64,000 nucleotides of DNA. Source: Herbaspirillum rhizosphaerae_A. GTDB taxonomy: Bacteria > Pseudomonadota > Gammaproteobacteria > Burkholderiales > Burkholderiaceae_D. The notes beneath the pieces are model-generated. The model ran no database searches. It saw nothing but the letters and a program-made list of their open reading frames with translations, and had not been told where the DNA came from. Shown piece after piece: positions 50,593 through 60,568 of this stretch. Position numbers and translations under genes: made by a program. Location: NCBI RefSeq assembly GCF_046025915.1, contig NZ_JAQQFR010000019.1, positions 1 through 64,000 of the forward strand, given 5' to 3'. The first letter of the stretch is position 1, and each line of letters starts with the position of its first letter.

Positions 50593-51453
50593 ATGCCAAG
50601 AACCAAGAAAATTGTGCCCGACGCGGATCTGAATACCGATGCTGCGGAAGACATTTCCGCCAACGACAGTGCTACCGATGCAGGCAAGGCGCGTTATGCG
50701 GCACCGGCGCTGGATAAGGGCCTGGATATTCTGGAGCTGTTGAGCAAGTCGGAGCAGATGCTGACGCTCAACCAGATCTCCAAACAGCTGGGACGCAGCG
50801 TCAATGAAATCTTCCGTATGGTGGTGACGCTGGAACAACGCGGCTACCTGATTGCCGATAACGATCAATATCGCTTGTCGCTGAAATTGTTTGAGCTGGC
50901 GCATTATCACCAGCCGATTCGCTCATTGGTGAGCACAGCGTTGCCGCATATGCGTGAGCTGGCGAACCGGACCATGCAATCGACGCATCTGACCGTCTAT
51001 GAAGCGGGCCGCGTGATTGTAGTGGCGCAGGTTGACAGCCCCGAGCGCTGGGCTTTCGGACTGAAGGTCGGCGCGTTGGTCAGCCTGACCGATACCGCGT
51101 CGGGCCACGTGCTGCTGTCGTTTCGCGATGAGGCCGAACGCGGCCGCATGCTGGCGGCACACATCAGGATGGACGGCGAACAGGAAGTCGATCATGCGCA
51201 GTTGCTGCGCCAGATCGCTGAAACCCAGGAGCGCGGCTATTCGCGCATGGAAAGCCGCCAGATCCGGGGCGTGGTGAATTTGTCGTATCCAGTGCTAGGC
51301 GCCAACGACCGCATGCTGGCGGCGCTGAACATTCCCTACATCGAGCGGATCGACAAAAAGATTAACCCCAGCCTCGATGAAGTCCAAAGTATCGTGCAAG
51401 AGATTTCCACCCGCTTGTCCAAACTGATGGGCAGTAGCAGTTTCGGGAGCTGA
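50593..51453 (+). CDS. IclR-family transcriptional regulator
   Basis: The 286-residue regulator has a winged helix after a polar 35-residue extension (ALDKGLDILELLSKSEQMLTLNQISKQLGRSVNEIFRMVVTLEQRGYL) and an IclR effector domain (HLTVYEAGRVIVVAQV, LTDTASGHVLLSF, GVVNLSYPVLGANDRMLAALNIPYIER). I start at the ATG at 50593; a GTG at 50569 is possible. It lies after the porin and probably controls the fucose genes. A strong terminator follows. Confidence 0.9.
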   Translation: MPRTKKIVPDADLNTDAAEDISANDSATDAGKARYAAPALDKGLDILELLSKSEQMLTLNQISKQLGRSVNEIFRMVVTLEQRGYLIADNDQYRLSLKLFELAHYHQPIRSLVSTALPHMRELANRTMQSTHLTVYEAGRVIVVAQVDSPERWAFGLKVGALVSLTDTASGHVLLSFRDEAERGRMLAAHIRMDGEQEVDHAQLLRQIAETQERGYSRMESRQIRGVVNLSYPVLGANDRMLAALNIPYIERIDKKINPSLDEVQSIVQEISTRLSKLMGSSSFGS

Positions 51454-51506
51454 GCAAGCGCGGTTACCGGCACTCGGCGGCAAATCACCTGTAACTCGAC
51501 AGCAAT

Positions 51507-51536
51507 AAAAAAGCCAGGCATTGCCTGGCTTTTTTC
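51507..51536. terminator. Rho-independent bidirectional terminator
   Basis: GCCAGGCA and TGCCTGGC pair across a single-base gap, flanked by A-run and T-run. The structure can terminate the IclR gene (plus) and the unknown gene at 51553-52233 (minus). Confidence 0.9.
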
Positions 51537-51552
51537 TGCATGAAAACACTGT

Positions 51553-52233
51553 TTATTTATCGATGGGCAGTGAAGTCAGGGAATTTTTCGTCTTGGTCTT
51601 GCCCTTGGCCTCATGTGCTTCCGTTGCATCCTGAGTCAGCGTATAGCGCGTGTAGGCCTTGACCAGATCGGCCATGAAATCCGATTCGTTTTTGATAGGA
51701 CGCCAGTTCTTGCCATCCGACTCTTCCACCTGCGTGCTGTTGCCGTCATACACGATGCTGATGGCGCGCGGCTTTTCCTCCTCCCTGAATTCCGTCAGGA
51801 AACCCTTCATGTCATAACCGGAGGAATTGCCTTGGGTAAAGGTCTCGATGGCCGACTGCATCGCTTCTTCGCGGGACGCCAGAGCCTGCGTCTGTGCCTG
51901 CGCCAGCAGATCGGACACGCCGGTATGGTCGCTGAGCAGCATCTCGAACTTGCTGTTACGCTCATCGCCCTCTTCCAGCTTGAAGCCCTTCTTGGTCGAA
52001 AAAATCCGCAGCTTCGGCGGCACGTTGATGCCGTAGGAACCAACCAGACCGCCCAACGCCATCGTCAGCGCCGGGCTGACGTCTGGACGCATCGGATTAA
52101 CCAGTCCGTCGACGCCCGTATTGCGGGCAATCATCATCTGGGCAAAACCGATATCGTTGTTATTGGCGTACGCCTTCGCAGCAGTGGGCGCCGCGGTGTT
52201 GTTGATGAAAAATTGGTTGCTGATGTTTTGCAT
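51553..52233 (-). CDS. Unknown soluble protein
   Basis: The 226-residue product has no signal peptide or membrane segment. Its first 50 residues are rich in Asn, Ala, Gln and Thr. The middle is charged with a helix-like stretch (about 108-130), and the end is Lys/Thr-rich. I recognise no family. AGGAG precedes the ATG and a strong terminator follows, so it is an independent transcription unit. The polar N-terminus without signal peptide is compatible with, but does not prove, export by a specialised secretion system. Confidence 0.8.
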   Translation of the reverse strand: MQNISNQFFINNTAAPTAAKAYANNNDIGFAQMMIARNTGVDGLVNPMRPDVSPALTMALGGLVGSYGINVPPKLRIFSTKKGFKLEEGDERNSKFEMLLSDHTGVSDLLAQAQTQALASREEAMQSAIETFTQGNSSGYDMKGFLTEFREEEKPRAISIVYDGNSTQVEESDGKNWRPIKNESDFMADLVKAYTRYTLTQDATEAHEAKGKTKTKNSLTSLPIDK

Positions 52234-52703
52234 TGCAGCGCTCCTGTAATTACCAGGTCCGGTGGTTCAACTTGCGCGAATAATTGCCAAAAACATAATT
52301 AAAGACAAATGGCGGACGCCACCATTGTAAAAGGCTTTCAAGGTTTCTACACAAGAAGCTGAGGCATTTCCCCCCTTCAATCCTGCAGATTGTCGGTTTG
52401 TCGCAAAGTGGTGCCGCCAGATGGATATCGGACATATTCTTCGAATAACGCTTCGACTGATACTGCGATTTACCCTGCTTTACCTCCGATCTTTCCCGCA
52501 GTTTCTTGACGGCATAGCTATTGCCACTTACATTGCTGACTCGCGGGCGAACACGGCCAAGCTGGCGGCGTGCAGCGGCAAACCGTTCGGGCCGCCATGC
52601 CTGAAAGTATGACGCGGCAGCCTCACCCGCCACGGCCGGAACCGACGCCTGCTCCCGACAATCTCATCGATCTGCGCCTGAACGGCTAATCAACAAAAAC
52701 CTG
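52234..52703. other. Intergenic region, 470 bp
   Basis: The region holds the upstream sequences of the unknown gene (minus) and of the efflux adaptor gene (plus). A 63-codon frame at 52421 has no support. No regulator-binding palindrome stands out. Confidence 0.4.
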
Positions 52704-53894
52704 ATGACACTTTCCTTTTTAAAACGCCGCCCGGTCCTGATTGGACTGCTGATCCTGATGATTGCCGTCGCTTTTCTCACCACCAGAAAACGTCCACCGG
52801 CTGCGGTGATTGAGAAGCCAGCCCAGGTTCTCGAATTCCTGACTAGCGATATCGTCATGACCACCGTGGAGCCACTGCGCCAGGTGCTGCCGATGTCGGG
52901 CGCCTTGCGCGCGCTGAATCAGGTGTCGGTCAAGGCCAAGGTCGCCGGCGAAGTCAAAGAAGTATTGGTGCGCGCCGGTGAAGCCGTCCAGGCCGGACAA
53001 GTGCTGATCCGCATCGACACCAGCGAATATCAGGCGAAGCTGGAACAGGCCAGAGGCTCGCTGGTCGCTTCGCGCGGGCAACTCGACATTGCCACCAAGA
53101 CACGCGACAACAACCTCGCCCTGCTCGACAAAGGCTTCATCTCGCGCAATGCCTTCGACAATGCCGCCAGCCAGTTCGACATCGCCAAAGCCAACGTCGA
53201 CACCGCGCGCGGTGCACTCGACGTTGCGCAAAAAGCGCTGAACGACACCGTCATCAAGGCGCCCATTAACGGCATGATCAGCAGCCGCACCGTCGAGCCA
53301 GGTGAAAAGGTATCCATCGACAACAAGTTGCTCGATGTCGTCGATCTGAGCCAGATGGAACTGGAAGCGCCGGTGCCGACCGCCGATATCCTGAAAGTCA
53401 AACTGGGCCAGGAAGTGCTGGTGACCGTCGAAGGTCTGCCGCAAGCCGTTGTCGGCAAGGTCGTCCGCATTAATCCGGGGACACAATCGGGATCGCGATC
53501 GATCATGGTGTACGTGCGCATTGAAAACCCGCAGGGCTTGCTGCGCGCCGGCATGTTCGCCGATGCCAGCCTGACGCTGGACAAGCGCGACGCTGTGATG
53601 ACCGTGCCGCAAACATCAATCCAAACGGATGGCGACAAGACCTATGTCTACGCCATTGAAGAAGGCAAACTGATCCGGCGCGACGTCACGCTGGGCATGC
53701 GCGGCATCGACAGCCGCGGCAATGCGGTTGAAGTCAGCAGCGGCCTGCAAAACGGTGCGCGCATCGTGAAGGCCAATCTGGGCAACCTGAATACGGGCAC
53801 GCCGGTACGCATCTCTGCAACCGGCGGCGCTGTGCCTGCAGCAACCAACGTCGCACCGGCGACATCCGCACCTGCCGTCAAGGCAAAGGAATAA
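52704..53894 (+). CDS. RND efflux membrane-fusion protein
   Basis: The 396-residue periplasmic adaptor is anchored by an N-terminal transmembrane helix (about 10-26), with no lipobox. Biotinyl-lipoyl halves (VKAKVAGEVKEVLVRAGEAVQAGQVLIRID and INGMISSRTVEPGEKV) flank an alpha-hairpin (about 112-170), followed by beta-barrel domains and a Pro/Ala/Thr-rich tail. It should link the RND pump encoded 3 bp downstream to TolC. Confidence 0.92.
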   Translation: MTLSFLKRRPVLIGLLILMIAVAFLTTRKRPPAAVIEKPAQVLEFLTSDIVMTTVEPLRQVLPMSGALRALNQVSVKAKVAGEVKEVLVRAGEAVQAGQVLIRIDTSEYQAKLEQARGSLVASRGQLDIATKTRDNNLALLDKGFISRNAFDNAASQFDIAKANVDTARGALDVAQKALNDTVIKAPINGMISSRTVEPGEKVSIDNKLLDVVDLSQMELEAPVPTADILKVKLGQEVLVTVEGLPQAVVGKVVRINPGTQSGSRSIMVYVRIENPQGLLRAGMFADASLTLDKRDAVMTVPQTSIQTDGDKTYVYAIEEGKLIRRDVTLGMRGIDSRGNAVEVSSGLQNGARIVKANLGNLNTGTPVRISATGGAVPAATNVAPATSAPAVKAKE

Positions 53895-53897
53895 GGT

Positions 53898-56800
53898 ATG
53901 TGGTTCACCCGTATCAGTATCGGCAACCCGGTGCTCGCCACGATGATGATGATGGCGTTCGTCGTGCTCGGCCTGTTTTCTTATCAGCGCCTGCGCGTCG
54001 ACCAATTCCCTGACATCACCTTTCCGGTGGTGGTGGTGCAGACCACGTATCCCGGTGCATCGCCCGAGAACGTCGAATCCGACGTCACGCGCAAGATTGA
54101 AGAAACCGTCAACACCATCAACGGCATCAACAGTCTCACGTCACACTCCTACGAAGGCCTGTCGGTGGTGATCGTCGAGTTCGATCTCACGGTCGATCCG
54201 GCACAAGGCGCTCAGGATGTGCGCGAAAAAGTGGCGCTGGTGCAAGCGGCCTTCCGCAAGGAAGTCGACCAGCCGCGCATCACGCGTTTTGATCCGGCCG
54301 ATCAACCGATCTTTTCGATCTCGGTGACCAATGATCCCAATGCCGCCAACGCCAAACCGCGCACACTGCGCGAACTGACCACAATCTCGGATCAGATCAT
54401 CAAGAAGCGCCTGGAAAATGTCCGCGGCGTCGGTTCGGTGACGCTGGTCGGCGGCGTCAAGCGGCAGGTCAATATCTACGTCAAACCCAATGAGATGGAA
54501 GCGCTGGGCATCGGTGTCGATCAGGTCATCAACGCCGTCAAGAACGAAAACCAGGAACTGCCGACCGGCGCCATTCGCATGGCGGATGCCGAGAAAGTCG
54601 TGCAGGTGCAAGGCCGCGTCAAGAATCCGGAAGATTTCAAAGGCATCATCGTGGCGCGCCGCGGTGGCCAGCCGGTGACGCTGAATCAGATCGCAACCGT
54701 CGTCGACGGCCAGGAAGAACAAGAAACGCTGGCGCTCTACAACGGCCAGCGCACGCTCGCCCTGGACATCCTCAAGGCGCAGGGCCAGAACACCATCGAC
54801 GTCGCCGACGGCTTGAAGCAAGCCATCAAGGACATGGAGCCGAACCTGCAAAAGCTCTATCCCGGCGTGCGCCTGCAAATCATCAAGGACAGCTCGCGCC
54901 AGATCCGCACCGGCGTCGAGAACGTGCGCCGCACGCTGATTGAAGGCGCGCTGCTGACGGTGCTGATCGTGTTCCTGTTCCTCAATTCGTGGCGCTCGAC
55001 GGTGATCACCGGGCTGACCTTGCCGGTGGCGCTGATCGGCACCTTTCTGTTCATGTACATGTTCGGCTTCACGATCAACATGATCACGCTGATGGCGCTG
55101 TCACTGTGCGTGGGTCTGCTGATTGACGACGCGATCGTGGTGCGCGAAAACATCGTGCGCCATGCCGGCATGAAGGTGCACGGCAAGTTCAAGACGCACA
55201 AGATGGCAGCGCTGGAAGGCACGGCGGAAATCGGCCTGGCAGTGCTGGCGACGACCTTCTCGATCGTCGCGGTGTTTCTGCCGGTGGGTTTCATGGGCGG
55301 CATCATCGGGCGATTTTTCCATCAGTTCGGCGTGACGGTGACGGCGGCGGTGCTGATCTCGATGTTCGTGTCTTTCACCCTCGATCCGATGCTGTCGTCG
55401 ATCTGGCCGGATCCCGATGTGCATGGCGAGAAATATAAAAGCGGATGGTACGCGCGCACCATCGGCCGTGTGCTGAACCAGTTTGATCGCTTGGTGCAGT
55501 GGTTGTCGGCGACATATCAGCGCCTGTTGAAATGGTCGTTGCGGCATCGTGTGCTGACTCTGGTGCTGGCGCTAGTGACGTTTATTGCGGGCTTTGCGTT
55601 GCCGGCGACCGGGCTGATCGGTTCCGAGTTCGTGCCGCAGGCGGACTATTCGGAGTCGGGCGTGACCTTTTACACGCCGGTCGGCTCCTCGCTGGAGCTG
55701 ACCGAAAGCAAGGTACATCAGGTCGAAGCCGTGCTGCGCCAGTTCCCCGAAGTGGTTGATACCTACAGCACGGTGAACACCGGCAATTCGCAGGGCAAGA
55801 ATTACGCGACGGTGTTCATCCGTCTCAAGCCACGCAATCAACGCCAGCTCAGCACCTCGCAACTGGCGCCGCAATTGCGCGACCGACTGACGCAAATTGC
55901 CGGTATCGCGGTGACGCACATCGGCACGCTGGATGGCGTCGGTGGCGACAACAAGCAGGTTCGCTTCAGCTTGCTGGGGCCGGATCTGGATCAACTGGCG
56001 CGCCTGTCGGATGAAGTGCAGAAAAAGCTGCTCGCCATCCGTGGCGTGGTGGATCTGGACTCCAGCCTGAAGGCGCAAAAGCCGACGATTTCCATCGAGC
56101 CCAAACGTGATATCGGCTCGGATCTCGGCATCGGTGTGGCGGAGATCGGCAATGCATTGCGTCCGCTGCTGGCCGGTGAAGCCGCCAGCAGCTGGCGCGC
56201 TCCCGACGATGAAAACTACGACGTCAATGTGCGCCTGTCGCCGACCGATCGCAATACCGTCGACGACCTGTCGCGCCTGATGCTGGCCAGCACCCAGACC
56301 AATTCGGACGGCACGCCGCGCATGGTGCCGCTGCGCCAGGTGGCGGAGATCAAAAACACCGTCGGCGCCAACCAGATCAACCGGCGCGACCTGAACCGCG
56401 AAGTGGAGTTATCGGCCAACGCCGCCGGCCGCTCTGCCGGTCAGGTCAACGCTGAAATCAAGACCATGCTGGATCAGATGAACTGGCCGCCCGGCTACCG
56501 CTATCAAATCGGTGGCTCGACCAAGAGCATGAACGAATCCTTCGGCTACGCGGTGGGCGCGCTGGCGCTGGCGATCGTGTTCATTTACATGATTCTGGCG
56601 TCACAGTTCGCCAGCTTCCTGCAACCGATTGCGATCATGTCGTCGCTGCCGCTGACGCTGATCGGCGTGTTCCTGGCACTGCTGTTCTTCCGGTCGACAT
56701 TGAACATGTTCTCGATCATTGGCTTCATCATGCTGATGGGGCTGGTGACGAAGAACGCTATTTTGCTGGTGGACTTCACCAATCAGGCGCGCAAGCAGGG

Positions 56801-57122
56801 CATGGAGCGCAGCGCGGCCTTGCTGGAAGCCGCACACGTGCGCCTGCGCCCGATCCTGATGACCACGCTGGCGATGGTGTTCGGCATGGTGCCGCTGGCT
56901 TTCGGCATCGCTGAAGGTTCGGAGCAACGCGCGCCGATGGGCCAGGCCGTGATCGGCGGCATCATCACCTCGTCGATCCTGACGCTGGTGGTGGTGCCGG
57001 TGGCCTATACCTATCTCGATGATCTGGGCGCCTGGTTCAAGCGCAAGTGGTTCGGCCATGCCGAAGAGAATGCTGCCGAAGAGGACGCCGGGAAAGACAA
57101 AGAAGATGGCCGCACATCCTGA
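53898..57122 (+). CDS. RND efflux transporter (HAE1-like)
   Basis: The 1074-residue inner-membrane proton/drug antiporter has the 12-helix RND layout with two large periplasmic loops. The proton-relay Asp pair is visible in CVGLLIDDAIVVREN (about 405-412). FPDITFPVVVVQTTYPGASPENVESDVTRKIE is the typical N-terminal segment. The C-terminus is a charged tail. It is co-transcribed with its adaptor; no outer-membrane channel gene follows directly, but tolC is 1.3 kb downstream. Confidence 0.93.
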   Translation: MWFTRISIGNPVLATMMMMAFVVLGLFSYQRLRVDQFPDITFPVVVVQTTYPGASPENVESDVTRKIEETVNTINGINSLTSHSYEGLSVVIVEFDLTVDPAQGAQDVREKVALVQAAFRKEVDQPRITRFDPADQPIFSISVTNDPNAANAKPRTLRELTTISDQIIKKRLENVRGVGSVTLVGGVKRQVNIYVKPNEMEALGIGVDQVINAVKNENQELPTGAIRMADAEKVVQVQGRVKNPEDFKGIIVARRGGQPVTLNQIATVVDGQEEQETLALYNGQRTLALDILKAQGQNTIDVADGLKQAIKDMEPNLQKLYPGVRLQIIKDSSRQIRTGVENVRRTLIEGALLTVLIVFLFLNSWRSTVITGLTLPVALIGTFLFMYMFGFTINMITLMALSLCVGLLIDDAIVVRENIVRHAGMKVHGKFKTHKMAALEGTAEIGLAVLATTFSIVAVFLPVGFMGGIIGRFFHQFGVTVTAAVLISMFVSFTLDPMLSSIWPDPDVHGEKYKSGWYARTIGRVLNQFDRLVQWLSATYQRLLKWSLRHRVLTLVLALVTFIAGFALPATGLIGSEFVPQADYSESGVTFYTPVGSSLELTESKVHQVEAVLRQFPEVVDTYSTVNTGNSQGKNYATVFIRLKPRNQRQLSTSQLAPQLRDRLTQIAGIAVTHIGTLDGVGGDNKQVRFSLLGPDLDQLARLSDEVQKKLLAIRGVVDLDSSLKAQKPTISIEPKRDIGSDLGIGVAEIGNALRPLLAGEAASSWRAPDDENYDVNVRLSPTDRNTVDDLSRLMLASTQTNSDGTPRMVPLRQVAEIKNTVGANQINRRDLNREVELSANAAGRSAGQVNAEIKTMLDQMNWPPGYRYQIGGSTKSMNESFGYAVGALALAIVFIYMILASQFASFLQPIAIMSSLPLTLIGVFLALLFFRSTLNMFSIIGFIMLMGLVTKNAILLVDFTNQARKQGMERSAALLEAAHVRLRPILMTTLAMVFGMVPLAFGIAEGSEQRAPMGQAVIGGIITSSILTLVVVPVAYTYLDDLGAWFKRKWFGHAEENAAEEDAGKDKEDGRTS

Positions 57123-57275
57123 TATTTCCTTTTTTGCAAGCGCTAATCCAGCGTTTGCTCGCAAAATATCTTGCGCCACGCCCCGGAAAGCAACGAAAAG
57201 CGCGCGCAGGACGCTGTCTCGCAGCAGCCGTGTTTGATAAAATGCTGCTTTTACGTCGCTATTGAGCCTACTGCC

Positions 57276-57923
57276 ATGAATATCGAACAAGCCCGTTTCA
57301 ATATGATCGAACAGCAAATCCGCCCTTGGAATGTGCTGGCGCAAGATGTGCTGGATCTGCTGACTGTCGTCAAGCGCGAAGAGTTTACGCCTGCCGCTTA
57401 TCGCAGCCTGGCGTTTTTCGATACCGAAATTCCTCTGCCGGGCGGCGAAAACATGCTGGCGCCGAAGGTCGAAGCTCGCATCCTGCAGGAAGCCAACGTC
57501 AAGAAACACGAGCATGTCCTGGAAATCGGCGCCGGCTCCGGTTACATGGCTGCGTTGCTGGCCTACAAGGCTCGCCACGTTACCTCCGTTGAAATCGATC
57601 CTGAACTGAAAGCATTGGCTGAAAAGAACCTGTCCGCTTACGGCGTGACCAACGTCAGCGTTGAACTAGGCAATGGCGCACAAGGCTGGCAAGGCGAATA
57701 CGACGTGATCGTCATCTCCGGCGCGCTGCCTTTCCTGCCGGACACTTTCCTGAAACAGATCAAGGTCGGCGGCCGCATTCTGGCTATCGTCGGCGCCGCA
57801 CCGGTGATGTCGCTGCAAGTGATCACCCGCACATCTGATCAGGTCTACGATACCGTTGACGTGTTTGAACTGATGGCCAAATCCCTGCATTCGGCCACTG
57901 AACACTCCCACTTCACTTTCTAG
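57276..57923 (+). CDS. Protein-L-isoaspartate O-methyltransferase family protein
   Basis: The 215-residue SAM-dependent methyltransferase has VLEIGAGSGYMAALLAY (about 80-96) and VEIDPELKALAEKNL. The substrate loop reads LPGGENMLAPKVEARIL, where true PIMTs have GQTISQPYIVAxM, so repair of isoaspartyl residues is doubtful. The gene precedes a rhodanese gene by 10 bp and then tolC, an order I associate with betaproteobacteria. The ATG at 57276 suits the family; an upstream extension is not convincing. Confidence 0.87.
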   Translation: MNIEQARFNMIEQQIRPWNVLAQDVLDLLTVVKREEFTPAAYRSLAFFDTEIPLPGGENMLAPKVEARILQEANVKKHEHVLEIGAGSGYMAALLAYKARHVTSVEIDPELKALAEKNLSAYGVTNVSVELGNGAQGWQGEYDVIVISGALPFLPDTFLKQIKVGGRILAIVGAAPVMSLQVITRTSDQVYDTVDVFELMAKSLHSATEHSHFTF

Positions 57924-57933
57924 GAAATTCTGT

Positions 57934-58257
57934 ATGGAGCACATCACCGCACCGGAACTGGCCGCCTGGATCGCCGACCCGGATCGCCCGACGCCTTTGC
58001 TGCTGGATGTGCGCGAGCCTTGGGAATTCGAAACCTGCAAGATCGAAGCAGCCACGCTGATTCCGATGAACACGATTCCCAGCCGCTTTTCCGAACTGGA
58101 AGAAGAACAGCCCGTGGTGTGCATCTGCCACCACGGCGCACGCAGCATGCAAGTTGCCGCCTTCCTCGAGCGCCAGGGTTTTTCCAAAGTGACCAATCTG
58201 ACCGGCGGCATTCACGCCTGGGCTCAGCAAGTGGACACGACCATGCCGACCTATTGA
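57934..58257 (+). CDS. Rhodanese-domain protein
   Basis: The 107-residue single-domain sulfurtransferase has the active loop CHHGARS (Cys at about 65) and the start LLLDVREPWEFETC, typical of the PspE/GlpE-like group. The natural sulfur acceptor is unknown. It lies in one unit with the pcm-like gene and ends before a hairpin at 58271-58290. Confidence 0.92.
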   Translation: MEHITAPELAAWIADPDRPTPLLLDVREPWEFETCKIEAATLIPMNTIPSRFSELEEEQPVVCICHHGARSMQVAAFLERQGFSKVTNLTGGIHAWAQQVDTTMPTY

Positions 58258-58270
58258 GCGGGTACATTGC

Positions 58271-58290
58271 GGCGACGTCTCAACGTCGCC
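58271..58290 (+). terminator. Hairpin after rhodanese gene
   Basis: GGCGACGT and ACGTCGCC pair perfectly across a CTCA loop, 14 bp after the stop codon. A second short hairpin (AATAGCCG/CGGCTATT, 58364-58384) lies right before tolC. Neither has a strong U-run, so partial termination is the likely effect. Confidence 0.45.
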
Positions 58291-58398
58291 GGCACGCCAA
58301 ATGTACGCAAGATATTCGAAAGCGGACGATTTTTTGGTTTTCCCCGGAACTGCGAAGTGCCTGAATAGCCGAACCACGGCTATTTATCCTCTATCCCC

Positions 58399-59754
58399 GT
58401 GAAAATCCTGCGCATGCCCTCTGCTCCTCCCCAAATCTCTACCCGTGTCCGAATCCTGACAGCCGGCATCCTGTCGGCAACACTGTTTACCGCGTTGACA
58501 GGCTCCAGTCACGCCGCCGATCTGGTACAGGTTTACCAGCAAGCACTGGCGAATGATCCGGTGTATCAAAGCGCGCGTTATTCGCTGCGCGCCGGTGAAG
58601 AGAAAATCACGCAAGGCCGTGCCGCCCTCTTGCCTACCGTCGGCGTCAACGGCAGCTATACGCGTTCCGGCGACACCATGCAGAACTCGGCCAACACTTA
58701 CACGCTGCAATTGACGCAGCCCTTGCTGCGCATAGCCAGCTGGGAGACTTACCGTCAGGGGAAGTTGTCGGTCGCCGTCAGTGAAGCGCAATTTGCACAG
58801 GCGCAGCAAGATCTGATTCTGCGCGTCGGCCAGACGTATTTTGATGTCTTGAGCGCTCAGGATGCGCTGAGTTTTTTAGGTGCACAAAAGATCGCGATCT
58901 CCGAGCAACTGGCCTCGGCAAAACGCAACTTCGATGTCGGCACGGCAACCATCACCGACACCAATGAAGCGCAGGCACGCTACGATCTTGCCAATGCGCA
59001 GGAAATCGCGGCGCAGAATGATCTCGAAGTCGCGCTCAGCAAGCTGCAGCAAATCATCGGCCAGGCGCCGACGCCGCTGTCGACTCTGCGCACCAAGGTA
59101 CAGCTGAGCATGCCGCAACCAGCGGTGATCGATCCCTGGATCAGCAGCGCAGAGCAACAGAACTACAACGTTCTCGTCCAACAGGTTTCGCTGGAAATCG
59201 CCCAGAGCGAAATCAAGCGCAACCGTGCAGGTCACTATCCCACCGTCGACCTGACGGCCGGGCGCAATTACACCAATCAGAACAGCCAACTGACGCCCTA
59301 CACCAACGGTCGCGGCTATGCCAACTCCATCGGCGTGCAGTGGAATATCCCGCTCTACTCCGGTTTCAGCGTGAGCAGTAAAGTCGACGAGTCAATTGCG
59401 CTGGCCGACAAGGCACGCTCGGATCTGGAGAACGCACGCCGCACCGCCGTCCTCAATGTGCGGCAGGCCTATCTTGGCGTCAGCAATGGTTTGTCGCAGG
59501 TAAAGGCTTACGAAGCAGCGGAAGTGTCCAGCTTATCGGCGCTGGAGTCGAATCGCCTCGGCTATCAGGTCGGCGTGCGCATCAACATCGATGTGTTGAA
59601 CGCGCAGCAACAACTGTTTTCTACACGCCGCGATCTGGCCAAGGCGCGTTACGACACGCTGATGAATGGATTGAAACTGAAGTCGGCCGCAGGCAGCCTG
59701 AAAGAAGAGGATCTTGCGCAAATCAATCAATTGCTCGGTCCACCTGCGCCGTAA
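58399..59754 (+). CDS. tolC: TolC-family outer-membrane efflux channel
   Basis: The 451-residue product has a signal peptide ending SSHAA and two repeated outer-membrane efflux domains, beginning ADLVQVYQQALANDPVYQSARY as in TolC. The helical repeats contain QNSANTYTLQLTQPLLRIASWETYRQG and the internal match IGVQWNIPLYSGFSVSSKVDESIALADKAR. The start is a GTG at 58399, or ATG at 58411. It probably serves both RND pumps in this window and type I secretion. Confidence 0.95.
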   Translation: MKILRMPSAPPQISTRVRILTAGILSATLFTALTGSSHAADLVQVYQQALANDPVYQSARYSLRAGEEKITQGRAALLPTVGVNGSYTRSGDTMQNSANTYTLQLTQPLLRIASWETYRQGKLSVAVSEAQFAQAQQDLILRVGQTYFDVLSAQDALSFLGAQKIAISEQLASAKRNFDVGTATITDTNEAQARYDLANAQEIAAQNDLEVALSKLQQIIGQAPTPLSTLRTKVQLSMPQPAVIDPWISSAEQQNYNVLVQQVSLEIAQSEIKRNRAGHYPTVDLTAGRNYTNQNSQLTPYTNGRGYANSIGVQWNIPLYSGFSVSSKVDESIALADKARSDLENARRTAVLNVRQAYLGVSNGLSQVKAYEAAEVSSLSALESNRLGYQVGVRINIDVLNAQQQLFSTRRDLAKARYDTLMNGLKLKSAAGSLKEEDLAQINQLLGPPAP

Positions 59755-59765
59755 ATAGCCAGCGA

Positions 59766-60398
59766 TCAGTTTCTCAGTGTCGGCGCCGTCTTGACCGCGT
59801 GGATACAGGCGGTGAGCACGTTCTCAGCCTCTTTTTCAAGATCGAAACTGGCGGGCGCAAAGAACCAGTCGGCTAGCAAGCCGCTGAACATCGCATGGGT
59901 CATCAGACAGGCACGACGGATGTTGAGATCGGGTGCCAGTTGGCCGCGCGCGATGGCGTTTTTGAGAATTTGCTCCATGCGCAACATACCCTGCATGTGG
60001 CATTCGCGCTGGCGCATGAGAATCGGATCGTTGTTGTCGACAAATTCGCATTTATTGAAGATGATATCGAATACTTTGCGACAGCGCGGATCGGTGGCGG
60101 CTTGCTTGAGCACATACACCCCGCCCTTGATGAATTCGCCGAGTGGATCGGTAACGCGCTCATCGGCGTTGTCTTCCATCATCGCTTCCATCGGCAAACG
60201 CACGCGGTCGCACATGGCGTCGAACAGATCGCTTTTGTTTTTGAAGTGCCAGTAAATGGCGCCGCGCGTCACATCTGCCGCTTTGGCGACATCGGCCAGC
60301 GAAGTATGCGAAACGCCGCGTTCGTAAAATACCTGCTCTGCAGCATCGAGGATGCGCGAACGGGTTTCGAGGGCTTCTTCCTTGGTCGAGCGCGCCAT
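59766..60398 (-). CDS. acrR: TetR-family repressor AcrR/TtgR-like
   Basis: The 210-residue repressor has the TetR N-terminus (TRSRILDAAEQVFYERGVSHTSLADVAKAADVTRGAIYWHFKNKSDLFDAM) and a TetR_C_2-type ligand domain as in AcrR, TtgR and MexR-linked repressors. It is divergent from acrAB, and a palindrome like the E. coli AcrR operator lies between. Drug binding should release it. It is convergent with tolC, only 11 bp between stops. Confidence 0.94.
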   Translation of the reverse strand: MARSTKEEALETRSRILDAAEQVFYERGVSHTSLADVAKAADVTRGAIYWHFKNKSDLFDAMCDRVRLPMEAMMEDNADERVTDPLGEFIKGGVYVLKQAATDPRCRKVFDIIFNKCEFVDNNDPILMRQRECHMQGMLRMEQILKNAIARGQLAPDLNIRRACLMTHAMFSGLLADWFFAPASFDLEKEAENVLTACIHAVKTAPTLRN

Positions 60399-60568
60399 AT
60401 CAGGCGGCCGGACAAATAGTTGGTGTCATTACAATCTCCGTGCACCGTCGTTGTGCAATAAAGACAGACCTTCGCAATTTCCTTTGACAAGGAGTCTGTT
60501 TCGCGAAAGTCTGCATGTTTCCGCATTGTTTTGTAGGTATTGCGAAAGATTACGATACATTCCCGCAA

